DNA of 64,000 nucleotides from NCBI RefSeq assembly GCF_041053105.1, contig NZ_CP163444.1, forward strand, positions 6,790,501-6,854,500, written 5' to 3'. The notes under the pieces were generated by a model that did no database searches, was not told the origin of the DNA, and saw nothing but the letters and a program-made list of their open reading frames with translations. Shown here one piece after another: positions 1 through 9,823 of this stretch. Every line of letters starts with the position of its first letter. Within the stretch, counting starts at the first letter, position 1. This DNA is from Streptomyces sp. R44. GTDB lineage: Bacteria > Actinomycetota > Actinomycetes > Streptomycetales > Streptomycetaceae. Made by a program: the position numbers and the translations under genes.

Positions 1-2
1 CC

Positions 3-905
3 CCGTGGAACGCCGAGGCGACCGTCTTCATCCACAACTACACCCGCTTCGACCCGGCCCGCCTCATGGACGAGATGCAGCGCAACGGCGTCACCAGCTT
101 CTGCGCCCCGCCGACCGTCTGGCGGATGCTGATCCAGGCCGACCTCGGCCAGCTGAAGACCCCGCCGCGCGAGGTCGTCGCCGCCGGCGAACCGCTCAAC
201 CCCGAGGTCATCGAGTCGGTGCGGCGCGCCTGGGGCGTCACCATCCGGGACGGCTTCGGACAGACCGAGACCGCCGTCCAGGTGTCCAACAGCCCGGGCC
301 AGCGGCTCAAGGAGGGCTCCATGGGCCGCCCGAGTCCCGGCTTCCGGGTCACCCTCGTCGACCCGGTGAGCGGCACGCCGGACGTCGAGGAGGGCGAGAT
401 CTGTCTCGACCTCTCCGTCAACCCGGTGGGCCTCATGACCGGCTACCACGGCGACCCGGAGCGTACGGCGGAGGCGATGGAGGGCGGCTACTACCGCACC
501 GGCGACATCGGCTCCCGGGACGCGGACGGCTACATCACGTACATCGGGCGCGCCGACGACGTCTTCAAGGCGAGCGACTACAAGATCTCGCCCTTCGAGC
601 TGGAGAGCGCCCTCCTGGAGCACGAGGCCGTCGCCGAGGCGGCCGTCGTCCCCGCCCCCGACCCGCTGCGGCTCGCCGTCCCCAAGGCGTACATCGTCCT
701 CGCGGCGGGCTGGGAGCCGGGCGAGGAGACCGCGAAGGCCCTGTTCGCCCACTCGCGGGCGGTCCTCGCGCCGTACAAGCGCGTCCGCCGCATCGAGTTC
801 GCCGACCTGCCCAAGACCGTCTCCGGCAAGATCCGGCGCGTCGAGCTGCGCCGGCTGACGGCGGAGGGCGGCGGCAAGGAGTACGTGGAAGGGGACCTCG
901 CGTGA
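3..905 (+). CDS. AMP-binding acyl-CoA synthetase, 3' part (5' end outside window)
   Basis: Partial adenylate-forming ligase that activates a carboxylic acid as acyl-AMP and transfers it to CoA. The frame is open from base 3 and the start lies upstream of the window. Visible adenylation motifs are the A5 motif GFGQTET (near base 256), the A8 hinge [20 protein letters not shown], and the C-terminal catalytic lysine in [13 protein letters not shown]. The A8 wording is typical of benzoate-CoA or medium-chain (ACSM-like) ligases rather than long-chain FadD, but the substrate cannot be fixed without the N-terminal half. It is followed after 37 bp by a second, different ligase on the same strand, so the two are probably co-transcribed. 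Confidence 0.9.
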   Translation, partial: PWNAEATVFIHNYTRFDPARLMDEMQRNGVTSFCAPPTVWRMLIQADLGQLKTPPREVVAAGEPLNPEVIESVRRAWGVTIRDGFGQTETAVQVSNSPGQRLKEGSMGRPSPGFRVTLVDPVSGTPDVEEGEICLDLSVNPVGLMTGYHGDPERTAEAMEGGYYRTGDIGSRDADGYITYIGRADDVFKASDYKISPFELESALLEHEAVAEAAVVPAPDPLRLAVPKAYIVLAAGWEPGEETAKALFAHSRAVLAPYKRVRRIEFADLPKTVSGKIRRVELRRLTAEGGGKEYVEGDLA

Positions 906-942
906 CCGCCGTGACTCTCTCCTCCGCGGAAGGGGGCCTCGC

Positions 943-2529
943 GTGAACCTGTCCTACTCCCACGGGACCTCCACCACCGGACTCCTCGGCGACACCATCG
1001 CCGACAACCTCGACCGCGCTGTCGCCGCCTGGCCCGATCGCGAGGCCCTCGTCGACGTCCCCACCGGACGCCGCTGGACCTATGCCGCATTCGGCGCGGA
1101 CGTGGACCGGCTCGCCGGCTCCCTGCTCGGCAGCGGGGTCCGCAAGGGCGACCGCGTCGGGATCTGGGCGGTGAACTGCGCCGAGTGGGTCCTCGTCCAG
1201 TACGCCACCGCCCGCATCGGCGCCATCATGGTCAACATCAACCCCGCCTACCGGGCCCACGAGTTGGCGTACGTCCTCCAGCAGGCCGGGGTCTCGCTGC
1301 TCTTCGCCTCCCTCGCCCACAAGACGAGCGACTACCGGGCGATGGTCGAGCAAGTCCGGGCCGACTGCCCGGAGTTGCGCGAGGCGGTCTACTTCGGCGA
1401 CCCGACCTGGGACGCGCTGCTCGCCCGGACGCCCGGGGAGCTCCGCCCGGAGCCGCTCTCCTGCGACGAGCCCGTCAACATCCAGTACACCTCGGGGACG
1501 ACGGGCTTCCCGAAGGGAGCCACGCTCTCCCACCACAACATCCTCAACAACGGTTATTTCGTGGGCGAGATGATCGCCTACAGCGAGCAGGACAGAATCT
1601 GCATTCCTGTCCCGTTCTATCACTGTTTCGGCATGGTGATGGGAAACCTCGCGGCCACCTCGCACGGCGCCTGCATGGTGATCCCGGCCGCCTCCTTCGA
1701 CCCCGCCGCCACCCTGCGGGCGGTCCAGGAGGAGGGCTGCACCTCCCTGTACGGGGTGCCGACGATGTTCATCGCCGAGCTGAACCTCCCCGACTTCGCC
1801 GGGTACGACCTCTCCACGCTCCGCACCGGGATCATGGCGGGCTCGCCGTGTCCGGTCGAGGTGATGAAGCGGGTCGTCGCCGAGATGAACATGGCGGAGG
1901 TGTCGATCTGCTACGGCATGACCGAGACCTCGCCCGTCTCCACCCAGACCCGCCGCGACGACGACCTGGAGCGCCGCACCGGCACGGTCGGCCGGGTCAT
2001 GCCGCACGTCGAGGTGAAGGTCGTCGACCCGGCGACCGGACTGACCGTGGAGCGCGGCACGGCGGGGGAGCTGTGCACCCGCGGCTACAGCGTGATGCTC
2101 GGCTACTGGGACCAGCCGGACAAGACCGCCGAGGCGATCGACCCCGGCCGCTGGATGCACACCGGCGACCTGGCGGTCATGCGCGACGACGGCTACGTGC
2201 AGATCGTCGGCCGCATCAAGGACATGATCATCCGGGGCGGTGAGAACGTGTACCCGCGCGAGATCGAGGAGTTCCTCTACGGACACCCCAAGATCGCGGA
2301 CGTCCAGGTCGTCGGCGTCCCCGACGAGCGGTACGGCGAGGAGATCCTGGCCTGTGTGATCCCGCGCGACCCCGCCGACCCGCCCACCCTGGACGAGCTC
2401 ACCGCCTTCTGCCGGGACCGGCTCGCCCACTACAAGATCCCGCGCAGGGTGGAGATCCTCACGGAGTTCCCGATGACGGTGAGCGGCAAGGTGCGGAAGG
2501 TGGAGCTCCGGCAGACGTACGCCGCCTAG
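943..2529 (+). CDS. AMP-binding fatty-acyl/acyl-CoA synthetase
   Basis: Complete 528-aa adenylate-forming acyl-CoA ligase, a normal length for the family. Motifs in order: A3 phosphate loop [13 protein letters not shown] (about residues 181-193), A5 YGMTETSP (about 323), A8 [20 protein letters not shown] (about 425-444) and the A10 lysine in [11 protein letters not shown] (K516). The A8 [11 protein letters not shown] form is that of medium/long-chain fatty-acyl ligases. It starts at GTG 943, with GGAAGGGGG about 5 bases upstream. A patch near bases 1552-1630 uses codons rare in this DNA (AGA, ATT, CCT, TAT, TGT), unlike the rest of the gene. It probably forms an operon with the upstream ligase. 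The exact substrate is not visible. Confidence 0.92.
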   Translation: MNLSYSHGTSTTGLLGDTIADNLDRAVAAWPDREALVDVPTGRRWTYAAFGADVDRLAGSLLGSGVRKGDRVGIWAVNCAEWVLVQYATARIGAIMVNINPAYRAHELAYVLQQAGVSLLFASLAHKTSDYRAMVEQVRADCPELREAVYFGDPTWDALLARTPGELRPEPLSCDEPVNIQYTSGTTGFPKGATLSHHNILNNGYFVGEMIAYSEQDRICIPVPFYHCFGMVMGNLAATSHGACMVIPAASFDPAATLRAVQEEGCTSLYGVPTMFIAELNLPDFAGYDLSTLRTGIMAGSPCPVEVMKRVVAEMNMAEVSICYGMTETSPVSTQTRRDDDLERRTGTVGRVMPHVEVKVVDPATGLTVERGTAGELCTRGYSVMLGYWDQPDKTAEAIDPGRWMHTGDLAVMRDDGYVQIVGRIKDMIIRGGENVYPREIEEFLYGHPKIADVQVVGVPDERYGEEILACVIPRDPADPPTLDELTAFCRDRLAHYKIPRRVEILTEFPMTVSGKVRKVELRQTYAA

Positions 2530-2531
2530 GG

Positions 2532-2558
2532 CCTGGTCCGACGCGAGTGTCGGACAGG
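2532..2558. terminator. Hairpin between convergent genes
   Basis: Stem GTCCGAC (2536-2542) pairs with GTCGGAC (2549-2555), extended by CCT/AGG with one bulged G. It lies between the stop of the acyl-CoA ligase and the stop of the convergent GNAT gene, so it probably serves both strands. There is no clear T-tract on either side. Confidence 0.5.
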
Positions 2559-2560
2559 TC

Positions 2561-3076
2561 CTAGATCACCTCCCGGCGCATGCAGACGCGGGGCCAGACC
2601 GACAGGCCGTGGGCCGCCTCGGCCCGGCTGATGGCGCGCAGCCCCTCCGTGAGCGCCGGGTCGGAGTCGGTGAGCGGGCGGAAGCCGAGCCGCGTGTAGT
2701 ACGGGGCGTTCCACGGCACCTCCATGAAGGTCGTCAGGGTCAGGGCCGCGAGGCCCTGCTCCCTGGCGGCCGCCGCGAGATGCTCGATCAGCGCCCGGCC
2801 GACGCCCCGGCGGGCGGCGTCCGGGTGCACCGACACCTGCTCGATGTGGGCGGCGCCGTCGACGGTGTCGGCGAGCAGGTACGCGACCGGGCGGTCCGCG
2901 GCGTCCACCGCCACCCACGCCCGGCCCGCACGGCGGTACGTCTCCAGGACGTCCAGCGGCAGGGGGTCGTCATCGGCGATCGCCGCCATGCCGAGAGTAC
3001 GGAACGGCTCGCCCGCCGCCCGTTCGATGTCCTGGAGCAGCGGGAGTTCGGCCGGAGCGGCCGCTCTGATGCGCAT
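2561..3076 (-). CDS. GNAT family N-acetyltransferase
   Basis: A 171-aa single-domain GNAT protein that transfers an acetyl group from acetyl-CoA to an unknown amine. The acetyl-CoA pyrophosphate loop (motif A) is seen as VHPDAARRGVGRALIEHL at about residues 83-100, followed by the motif B region with YYTRLGF. The ATG start is followed by a normal GNAT beta-1 strand (MRIRAA). It lies 19 bp downstream of the membrane-protein gene on the same strand and may be co-transcribed with it. The substrate is unknown. Confidence 0.88.
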   Translation of the reverse strand: MRIRAAAPAELPLLQDIERAAGEPFRTLGMAAIADDDPLPLDVLETYRRAGRAWVAVDAADRPVAYLLADTVDGAAHIEQVSVHPDAARRGVGRALIEHLAAAAREQGLAALTLTTFMEVPWNAPYYTRLGFRPLTDSDPALTEGLRAISRAEAAHGLSVWPRVCMRREVI

Positions 3077-3095
3077 ACGACAGTATGGCGCGGGC

Positions 3096-3896
3096 TCAGC
3101 ACGGCGAGCCGTCCGGCGTCGGGCCGCCGGGCGTCGGAGGCCGGTTGTGGTCGTCCTCCGGGGGGCGGTCGAGCAGGCCGCCCTCGCGGGAGAACCGGGG
3201 CAGGAACAGGGCCAGGGCCGGGTCGCCGTACAGCGCCACGTACAGCTGGACGAGCCCGCCGTCCGTCACCTCGCGGCGGTGGGCCGGCAGCGGATACCGC
3301 TCCCGCAGGCCCGCCAGGAGCCGCCGCGCCGCCCGCGTCGTGTCCGGCAGGCGCAGCAGCGCCACCGCCGCCAGGACCGGCGGGATTCCGGCCGCGAGCG
3401 CCCCGGCGAGGGCCGCCCCCGAGGCCCCCGTCACGAACGGCCCTGCCAGCGCCGTCGGCGGTACGCACCCCAGCAGCACCCGGGCCGTCCACAGCCGCGC
3501 GAGCGGCCGGAGCAGCCCCGCCCCGCGCAGCTCGCGGCGCAGTGCGTCCACCGCCCGCCGCGCCTCGGGGCGCAGCGCGAGCGTCCGCAGTGCGAGGGCC
3601 CGGTGCAGTGCCCCGTGCACACCCAGCTGTACGGGGTCTCGCGTGCGGCCCGGTCCGCCATTGGCCCGAATCGTATGTTTGCGGCCCGCCGCGACCGCCC
3701 CGCGCTGGTGCAGTGCCACCAGGGCGACGGTGACGGCCGCCCGCCGCCCGCCCCGCAGCAGCGCGAGGGCCTGCGGCGTGGGCACTGCATCCGCCCCGGC
3801 CCCCTCGCTGCGGGTTCCGCCGCTTCTCAACAGCAGGACGGCGAGCAGGAGTTCAGCCCAGACCGCCCCGATGAACCACCACGTCCCCGTCGGCAT
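3096..3896 (-). CDS. TIGR04222-like membrane protein
   Basis: A 266-aa protein with an N-terminal membrane segment (WWFIGAVWAELLLAVLLL), a central soluble region rich in Arg and Ala, a second hydrophobic pair (about residues 145-185) and a hydrophilic Pro-rich tail. The layout resembles the TIGR04222 membrane-protein family of actinobacteria, whose function is unknown. The ATG at 3896 is preferred because GGGGGTGG lies 5 bases upstream; a GTG three codons earlier (3905) is possible. The gene may be translated with the downstream GNAT gene. Confidence 0.7.
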   Translation of the reverse strand: MPTGTWWFIGAVWAELLLAVLLLRSGGTRSEGAGADAVPTPQALALLRGGRRAAVTVALVALHQRGAVAAGRKHTIRANGGPGRTRDPVQLGVHGALHRALALRTLALRPEARRAVDALRRELRGAGLLRPLARLWTARVLLGCVPPTALAGPFVTGASGAALAGALAAGIPPVLAAVALLRLPDTTRAARRLLAGLRERYPLPAHRREVTDGGLVQLYVALYGDPALALFLPRFSREGGLLDRPPEDDHNRPPTPGGPTPDGSPC

Positions 3897-4004
3897 GACA
3901 CCCACCCCCGAGGGTGTTGTGCCCGGGGGAGCGTGATCGTCACGCGTGAATGGCCGATTTCGGATGCCGAGGAGTTGTGTGGGCGCTCCGGGGGGCCTCC
4001 GCGG

Positions 4005-5249
4005 TCAGGCGCCGCCCGCCGCCAGGTCGTCCGCCGCGTCGTTGACCGGCTGCGGGGTGCCGGTCAGGTCGAGCACGAAGAGCGGGAGCCCGACCTCGGC
4101 GGCGCGCGAGCGGGCCTCCGGGGTGTAGCCCGCGAGCGAGAAGAACACGCTCACCGTCGCGGTGCTCAGCCCGTTGAGCCAGAGGCACTCGACGGCCCGC
4201 AGCCCGGTGGGCCGGGTGCTCGGGTCGACCTGGGCGACCAGGCCGGGCGCCCGCAGGTCCACGCCGGACGAGGGGCGCTCCTCGGGCTGGACGACGTCCC
4301 TGAAGCCGAGCCACCGCAGATACCCGGCGGCCGCCGCGACCGCGTCCCGCGAGGTCCGGATCGTCACGGGCCGGAAGGCCCCGCGCAGCGGAGCCGGGCG
4401 CGGGGCGGTGGCCGGCAGCGGGATGTGCGCGGGGTACCGCTCGGCGAAGGTGCGCGGTCCCGCGGAGCCGGCCTCGTCCGCGCGCGGCGCGGCCGGGCCG
4501 GGCTCGTCCGTCCCGCGCCCCGCCGCCGTGCCGGCCCCGCCCCGCGCCTTGGGCCCCGGCCCGAACCACGGGGACCCGGACTCCACGGGCCGGGGCAGCG
4601 CCCCACCGGCGGACGCCTCGGCCCCGGGCCGCGCCCCAGGACCACGCGCCGCCCCGGGCGGCTCCGGGGGCGGGGGGGCGGACGGAGAAGGGGAGGGAGA
4701 GGGGGACGGTGCGGGTGAGGAGGGCGGAAGCGCCGGGGAAGGGGGCGGGGGCGGGGGCGGTGCCGCGACGCCCGCCCCCTGCGCCGATACGGCACCCCCA
4801 CCGGCCCCGGCCGGGGCGCCCCCGTCGCTTCCGGCCACGCCCCCGGCCGTGCCGGCCGCCGGGCCGTCGGCCCCCGCGTCGCCGCCGTCCGCTGGCCTCG
4901 CCTCCGTACCCGCCGTGCCCGCCGCCCGTACCGGCACCCGCAGCACCGTCCCGCACGGGCAGCACAGCTCCGGGTGGGGCCAGTCGGTCTCGCGGTCGCA
5001 GGCCTCGCAGCGGACGGTGACCCATTCGTCCGCCCAGTTCCGGTGCGTGATCGGCTCCGCGACCGCGCCCGCCGTCACCGGTGGGGCGACCGGGCTTCCG
5101 CAGACGCAGGGGAAGGCGGGTGGCGCGTACGCCTGCGTGCGCAGGCACTCCGGACAGCGCACCGGTACCGACTCGCCCACAGCCCTACCCCCTGTCGTTC
5201 CGCCCCATCGTCCACCCTTCCGAGACCCCGGGGGAGGGTGTTCGGCCAC
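4005..5249 (-). CDS. Zinc-ribbon, Pro-rich protein with Mrr-like C-terminal domain
   Basis: A 414-aa protein in three parts. The N-terminus carries Cys pairs resembling two zinc ribbons (RCPEC...PCVCG, then RCEAC...CCPCG, within about residues 31-83). The middle (about 90-230) is low-complexity Pro/Ala/Gly. The C-terminus (about 290-400) looks like a restriction-endonuclease/Mrr fold: a helix ending in GYLRWLGF, then GVDLRA, VAQVDP, VSVFFSLAGYTPEA and PLFVLDL. The usual Mrr catalytic Q-x-K is AQVDP here, so the metal-site lysine appears to be lost. An alternative GTG start at 5180, which has a GGGG-rich upstream sequence and begins VGESVPVRCPEC, would remove a disordered 23-residue leader. 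The function is unknown. Confidence 0.65.
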   Translation of the reverse strand: MAEHPPPGSRKGGRWGGTTGGRAVGESVPVRCPECLRTQAYAPPAFPCVCGSPVAPPVTAGAVAEPITHRNWADEWVTVRCEACDRETDWPHPELCCPCGTVLRVPVRAAGTAGTEARPADGGDAGADGPAAGTAGGVAGSDGGAPAGAGGGAVSAQGAGVAAPPPPPPPSPALPPSSPAPSPSPSPSPSAPPPPEPPGAARGPGARPGAEASAGGALPRPVESGSPWFGPGPKARGGAGTAAGRGTDEPGPAAPRADEAGSAGPRTFAERYPAHIPLPATAPRPAPLRGAFRPVTIRTSRDAVAAAAGYLRWLGFRDVVQPEERPSSGVDLRAPGLVAQVDPSTRPTGLRAVECLWLNGLSTATVSVFFSLAGYTPEARSRAAEVGLPLFVLDLTGTPQPVNDAADDLAAGGA

Positions 5250-5309
5250 TTCCGCGATCCCGGCGGGCGGACTTCTCTTGACGGCTCTCCGCAGCCCGAC
5301 CTACATTGC

Positions 5310-5345
5310 TTCCGTATAGCAGAACAGTATTTCCGCATTACGGAA
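5310..5345. promoter_or_regulatory. Tandem 15-bp palindromes upstream of gcl (putative AllR operator)
   Basis: Two 15-bp units, TTCCGTATAGCAGAA (5310-5324) and TTCCGCATTACGGAA (5331-5345), are separated by exactly 6 bp (CAGTAT). The second is a perfect TTCCG-N5-CGGAA palindrome and the first has one mismatch in its right arm. The block ends 67 bp before the gcl ATG. The same architecture occurs before hyi, aceB and allB. The inner CAGAA-N6-TTCCG half-sites resemble the TGGAA-N5-TTCCA core reported for E. coli IclR. Assignment to AllR is inference. Confidence 0.75.
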
Positions 5346-5412
5346 ACAGGTGGTCGGGCCTCCCGAGACGAGGCCCCGCCTGGATCCGCCCGGCCGAAGC
5401 AGGAGCACTCCC

Positions 5413-7200
<1,788 letters not shown>

Positions 7201-7209
7201 TCGACACCC

Positions 7210-8229
7210 TCAGCAGAGGGACCGACCCCCGCCCCGAGGAGCACCGGGGCGGGGGTCTCCCTGTGCCGCCGCCACGAGCACCGCGCCCGCCTCCGTCCAC
7301 GCGTAGAGCACCGAGCGGCCCGCCCGCCCACGCCGTACGAGCCCGGCGTCGAGCAGCACCTTCAGATGCCGGCCGACGGAGCCGAGCCCCTGCCCCGTGA
7401 GCGCCACCAACTGGCTGGTGGACAGCGGCGATTCGAGCCGTACGAGCACCCCGGCGCGGGCCGTTCCGAGCAGGGCCCCCAGGGCCTCCGGCACCGCGGG
7501 ACCGGACGCGTCCGCCAGGACTCCCGCGCAGGCGTAGACGATCGCGTACCGCTCCGCCCCCTCCCACGACACCCAGCCGGTCGCCGGCGTCACCGGCACG
7601 AGCAGCAGGCGCCCCCGGTCGACCGAACGCGGCGGATAGTCACGGGTGTTGACCTGCAGCCGGCCGTCGCCGAGCCAGCGCATCTTCCCCGGGCACAGCT
7701 CGTCGAGCGCCGCCGCCCAGCCGCCCCGGCTCAGCATCGCCGTCCGCGCCACCACATCGGCCTCCAGGATCCGCCGCCGACGCGCCCACTCCGGCCGTAC
7801 CGTCTCCCGCCACACCCAGCCGAGCACGCCCGCGAGCCGCTCCGGGAGATCCCGCGCCGAGCGCAGCGGCTCCGGCACCGGGCCGCCGATCGCCACCGCC
7901 AACTGGTCCACGGCGTCGGCCGGTTCGGTGGAACGGACGGCCTCGACCTCCTCCTCGAAGCTCCGCTCGCGGTCGCCCAGCGGGGTGGGGGTGAGGAAGT
8001 CCGCGTTCCAGGTCGGCCCGATCGCCGCCCGTACGAGCAGTCCGTCGAGCGGCTCCGCCGCGAGCCGCTCCCGGTACGCGGGCAGACAGCGGTCGAGCCA
8101 GGCCCGCTCGCCCGGGTGCGCCGCCGCCCCCGCGTGCAGGACCTTCAGCGAGGCGATCGTCTCGGCGAGCGGCGACACGACGAACGAGCTCCCCGCCAGG
8201 GTGTCCGTACCGATCTGCCACCAGCCCAT
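7210..8229 (-). CDS. ArsR/SmtB-type winged-helix transcriptional regulator
   Basis: A 339-aa protein. The last third holds an ArsR-like winged helix (VRLESPLSTSQLVALTGQGLGSVGRHLKVLLDAGLVRRGRAGRSVLYAWTEAG in short pieces, about residues 260-315); the N-terminal 240 residues form the effector-type region seen in long actinobacterial ArsR-family proteins. No metal-binding CxC is visible. It is divergent from an MFS transporter, with a perfect inverted repeat between them, so control of that transporter is likely. Its last residues are encoded by the gcl terminator stem, so the two convergent transcripts overlap. Confidence 0.82.
   Translation of the reverse strand: MGWWQIGTDTLAGSSFVVSPLAETIASLKVLHAGAAAHPGERAWLDRCLPAYRERLAAEPLDGLLVRAAIGPTWNADFLTPTPLGDRERSFEEEVEAVRSTEPADAVDQLAVAIGGPVPEPLRSARDLPERLAGVLGWVWRETVRPEWARRRRILEADVVARTAMLSRGGWAAALDELCPGKMRWLGDGRLQVNTRDYPPRSVDRGRLLLVPVTPATGWVSWEGAERYAIVYACAGVLADASGPAVPEALGALLGTARAGVLVRLESPLSTSQLVALTGQGLGSVGRHLKVLLDAGLVRRGRAGRSVLYAWTEAGAVLVAAAQGDPRPGAPRGGGRSLC
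7224..7257. terminator. gcl terminator inside the 3' end of the ArsR gene
   Basis: A perfect 13-bp stem: GACCCCCGCCCCG (7224-7236) pairs with CGGGGCGGGGGTC (7245-7257) around an 8-nt loop. It lies 24 bp after the gcl stop and within the coding tail of the convergent ArsR gene. No U-tract is seen, as is common in Streptomyces. Confidence 0.85.
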
Positions 8230-8258
8230 ACGACCGCACCTTCACCACGAGCCCGTTC

Positions 8259-8278
8259 GTTTCGCCACCGGGCGAAAC
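8259..8278. promoter_or_regulatory. Inverted repeat between arsR-type gene and MFS gene
   Basis: Perfect palindrome GTTTCGCC-ACCG-GGCGAAAC, 8-bp arms with a 4-bp centre, in the 87-bp divergent promoter region. It lies 30 bp from the regulator start and 39 bp from the MFS start. It is a good candidate operator for the adjacent ArsR-family protein. Confidence 0.7.
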
Positions 8279-8316
8279 AATATCGTCGTGCCCGGGTGCC
8301 CCCCGAAGCTCCCAGC

Positions 8317-9525
8317 ATGCCCCGCTACCGCACGCTCTTCCGCACCCCCGAGTTCACCCCGCTCTTCCTCACCGGTTCCGCCCACACCGCCGCCCAGACC
8401 GTCGCCGGACTCGGCCTCGCCACGCTCGTCTTCCGCGCGACCGGGTCCCCGCTCCTCTCCGCCCTGGCCCTCTTCGGCCCCTCGCTCGCCCAGCTCCTCG
8501 GCGCGACCACCCTGCTCTCCGCCGCCGACCGGCTGCCGCCGCGCGCCGCGCTCTGTGGCATCGCCCTCTTCTTCGCCCTCGGCACCGCCGCCCTCGCGAT
8601 CCCCGCGCTGCCGACCTGGGCGGTCTTCGTGATCCTGCTCGCCGAGGGGCTCGCGGCCTCGCTGGGCGGCGGGGTGCGGTACGGGCTCCTGAACGAGATC
8701 CTCCCGCGCGAGGAGTACCTCATCGGCCGCTCCGTGATGAACATGGCCAGCGGCGCCTGCCAGATCGGCGGCTTCGCCACCGGCGGGCTCCTCGTCGCCC
8801 TGCTCTCGCCTCGCGGCACGGTCCTCGTCGGCGCGGGCCTCTACCTCGCCGCCGCCCTGGCCGCCCGCCTCGGCCTCGGGGCGCGCCCGCCCCGCGCGGC
8901 CGGGCGGCCCTCGGTCGCCGAGACCTGGCGCACCAACGGCCGGCTCTGGGCCGTCCCCGCCCGCCGCCGCGCCTACCTGGCACTCTGGGTGCCGAACGGC
9001 CTGATCGTCGGCTGCGAGTCCCTCTTCGTGCCGTACGCCCCCGAGCACGCCGGGCTCCTCTTCGCCTGCGGCGCGCTCGGGATGCTGGCCGGGGACACCG
9101 CCGTCGGCCGCTTCGTACCGGCGCGGCTGCGCGGTCGGATCCGCTTCCCGCTCCAGGCGCTGCTCGCGGCCCCGTTCCTGCTGTTCGCCCTCGATCCGTG
9201 GCTGCCGCTCGCGCTCGTCCTCGTGACGGTGTCGGCGGTGGGGTACGGGGCGAGCCTGCTGCACCAGGAGCGGCTGATGACCCTGGTGCCGGAGGAGCTG
9301 AGCGGCCACGCCCTCGGGCTGCACACCTCGGGGATGCTCGCCCTCCAGGGGGTGAGCGCGGCCCTGGCCGGCACCCTCGCCCAGTACACGTCACCCCGCA
9401 CCGGCATGGTGCTGCTCGCCCTGGTCTCGCTCGCGGTGACGTTCCTGCTCGCCCGTGCGGACGCAAAAGAAGAAGAGCGCGGAACCAGGGACCGTAAACC
9501 TGGTTCCGCGCTCTCCCGCTTGTGA
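8317..9525 (+). CDS. MFS transporter
   Basis: A 402-aa major facilitator with about 11-12 hydrophobic segments, close to the family's usual 400 residues. The first helices run from about residue 11 (FTPLFLTGSAHTAAQTVAGLG), and the RYGLLNEILPREEYLIGRS loop resembles the central part of drug and metabolite exporters. The ATG at 8317 is the first that gives a normal MFS N-terminus (MPRYRTLFRTPEF). It is divergent from an ArsR-type regulator that probably represses it. The final 17 or so codons are encoded by a strong terminator hairpin. The substrate is unknown. Confidence 0.85.
   Translation: MPRYRTLFRTPEFTPLFLTGSAHTAAQTVAGLGLATLVFRATGSPLLSALALFGPSLAQLLGATTLLSAADRLPPRAALCGIALFFALGTAALAIPALPTWAVFVILLAEGLAASLGGGVRYGLLNEILPREEYLIGRSVMNMASGACQIGGFATGGLLVALLSPRGTVLVGAGLYLAAALAARLGLGARPPRAAGRPSVAETWRTNGRLWAVPARRRAYLALWVPNGLIVGCESLFVPYAPEHAGLLFACGALGMLAGDTAVGRFVPARLRGRIRFPLQALLAAPFLLFALDPWLPLALVLVTVSAVGYGASLLHQERLMTLVPEELSGHALGLHTSGMLALQGVSAALAGTLAQYTSPRTGMVLLALVSLAVTFLLARADAKEEERGTRDRKPGSALSRL
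9474..9514 (+). terminator. Terminator overlapping the MFS stop region
   Basis: A perfect 16-bp stem: AGAGCGCGGAACCAGG (9474-9489) pairs with CCTGGTTCCGCGCTCT (9499-9514) around a 9-nt loop. The whole hairpin lies inside the MFS reading frame, before its TGA at 9523-9525. Confidence 0.88.
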
Positions 9526-9823
9526 CCGCCCGACGGCACGAGGCTGGCGCGACAGGACGTTCGCGCCGCCGGGCGGAGTCTCGGGGACCCCTCGGAAGGG
9601 GGGCGTTGGGACCGCGGTGGTTCCGACGGGCGCCGTGGCGGTTCCCCTTCCTTCAGGTCAAGAAGGGGGCCCGGCGTCCTTACCACCGCACTGGCTCGGA
9701 GCCACCGCGGTCCTCACGCTTGTCCGGTTCACCGACCACCCCTCATCCGGGCCGGCGATCCGGACCACGTACGACACTGACCTCCCGTCAGGTGTCGTAC
9801 GCAGTCTGGGTGTCGCTGTGCGG
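9526..9823. other. Intergenic stretch between MFS and catalase 3' ends
   Basis: About 298 bp between convergent genes. It holds the catalase terminator hairpin (9768-9801). No convincing reading frame, promoter or repeat was seen in the rest. Confidence 0.6.
9768..9801 (-). terminator. Catalase terminator
   Basis: Arms CGTACGACAC and GTGTCGTACG pair over 10 bp and continue with CTGAC/GTCAG around one bulge. The hairpin lies 22 bp beyond the catalase stop codon. Confidence 0.8.

Noticed and set aside
565..2430. 621-codon minus-strand open frame under the acyl-CoA ligases
   Set aside because: Reads as an antisense shadow; both ligases on the plus strand have complete family motifs.
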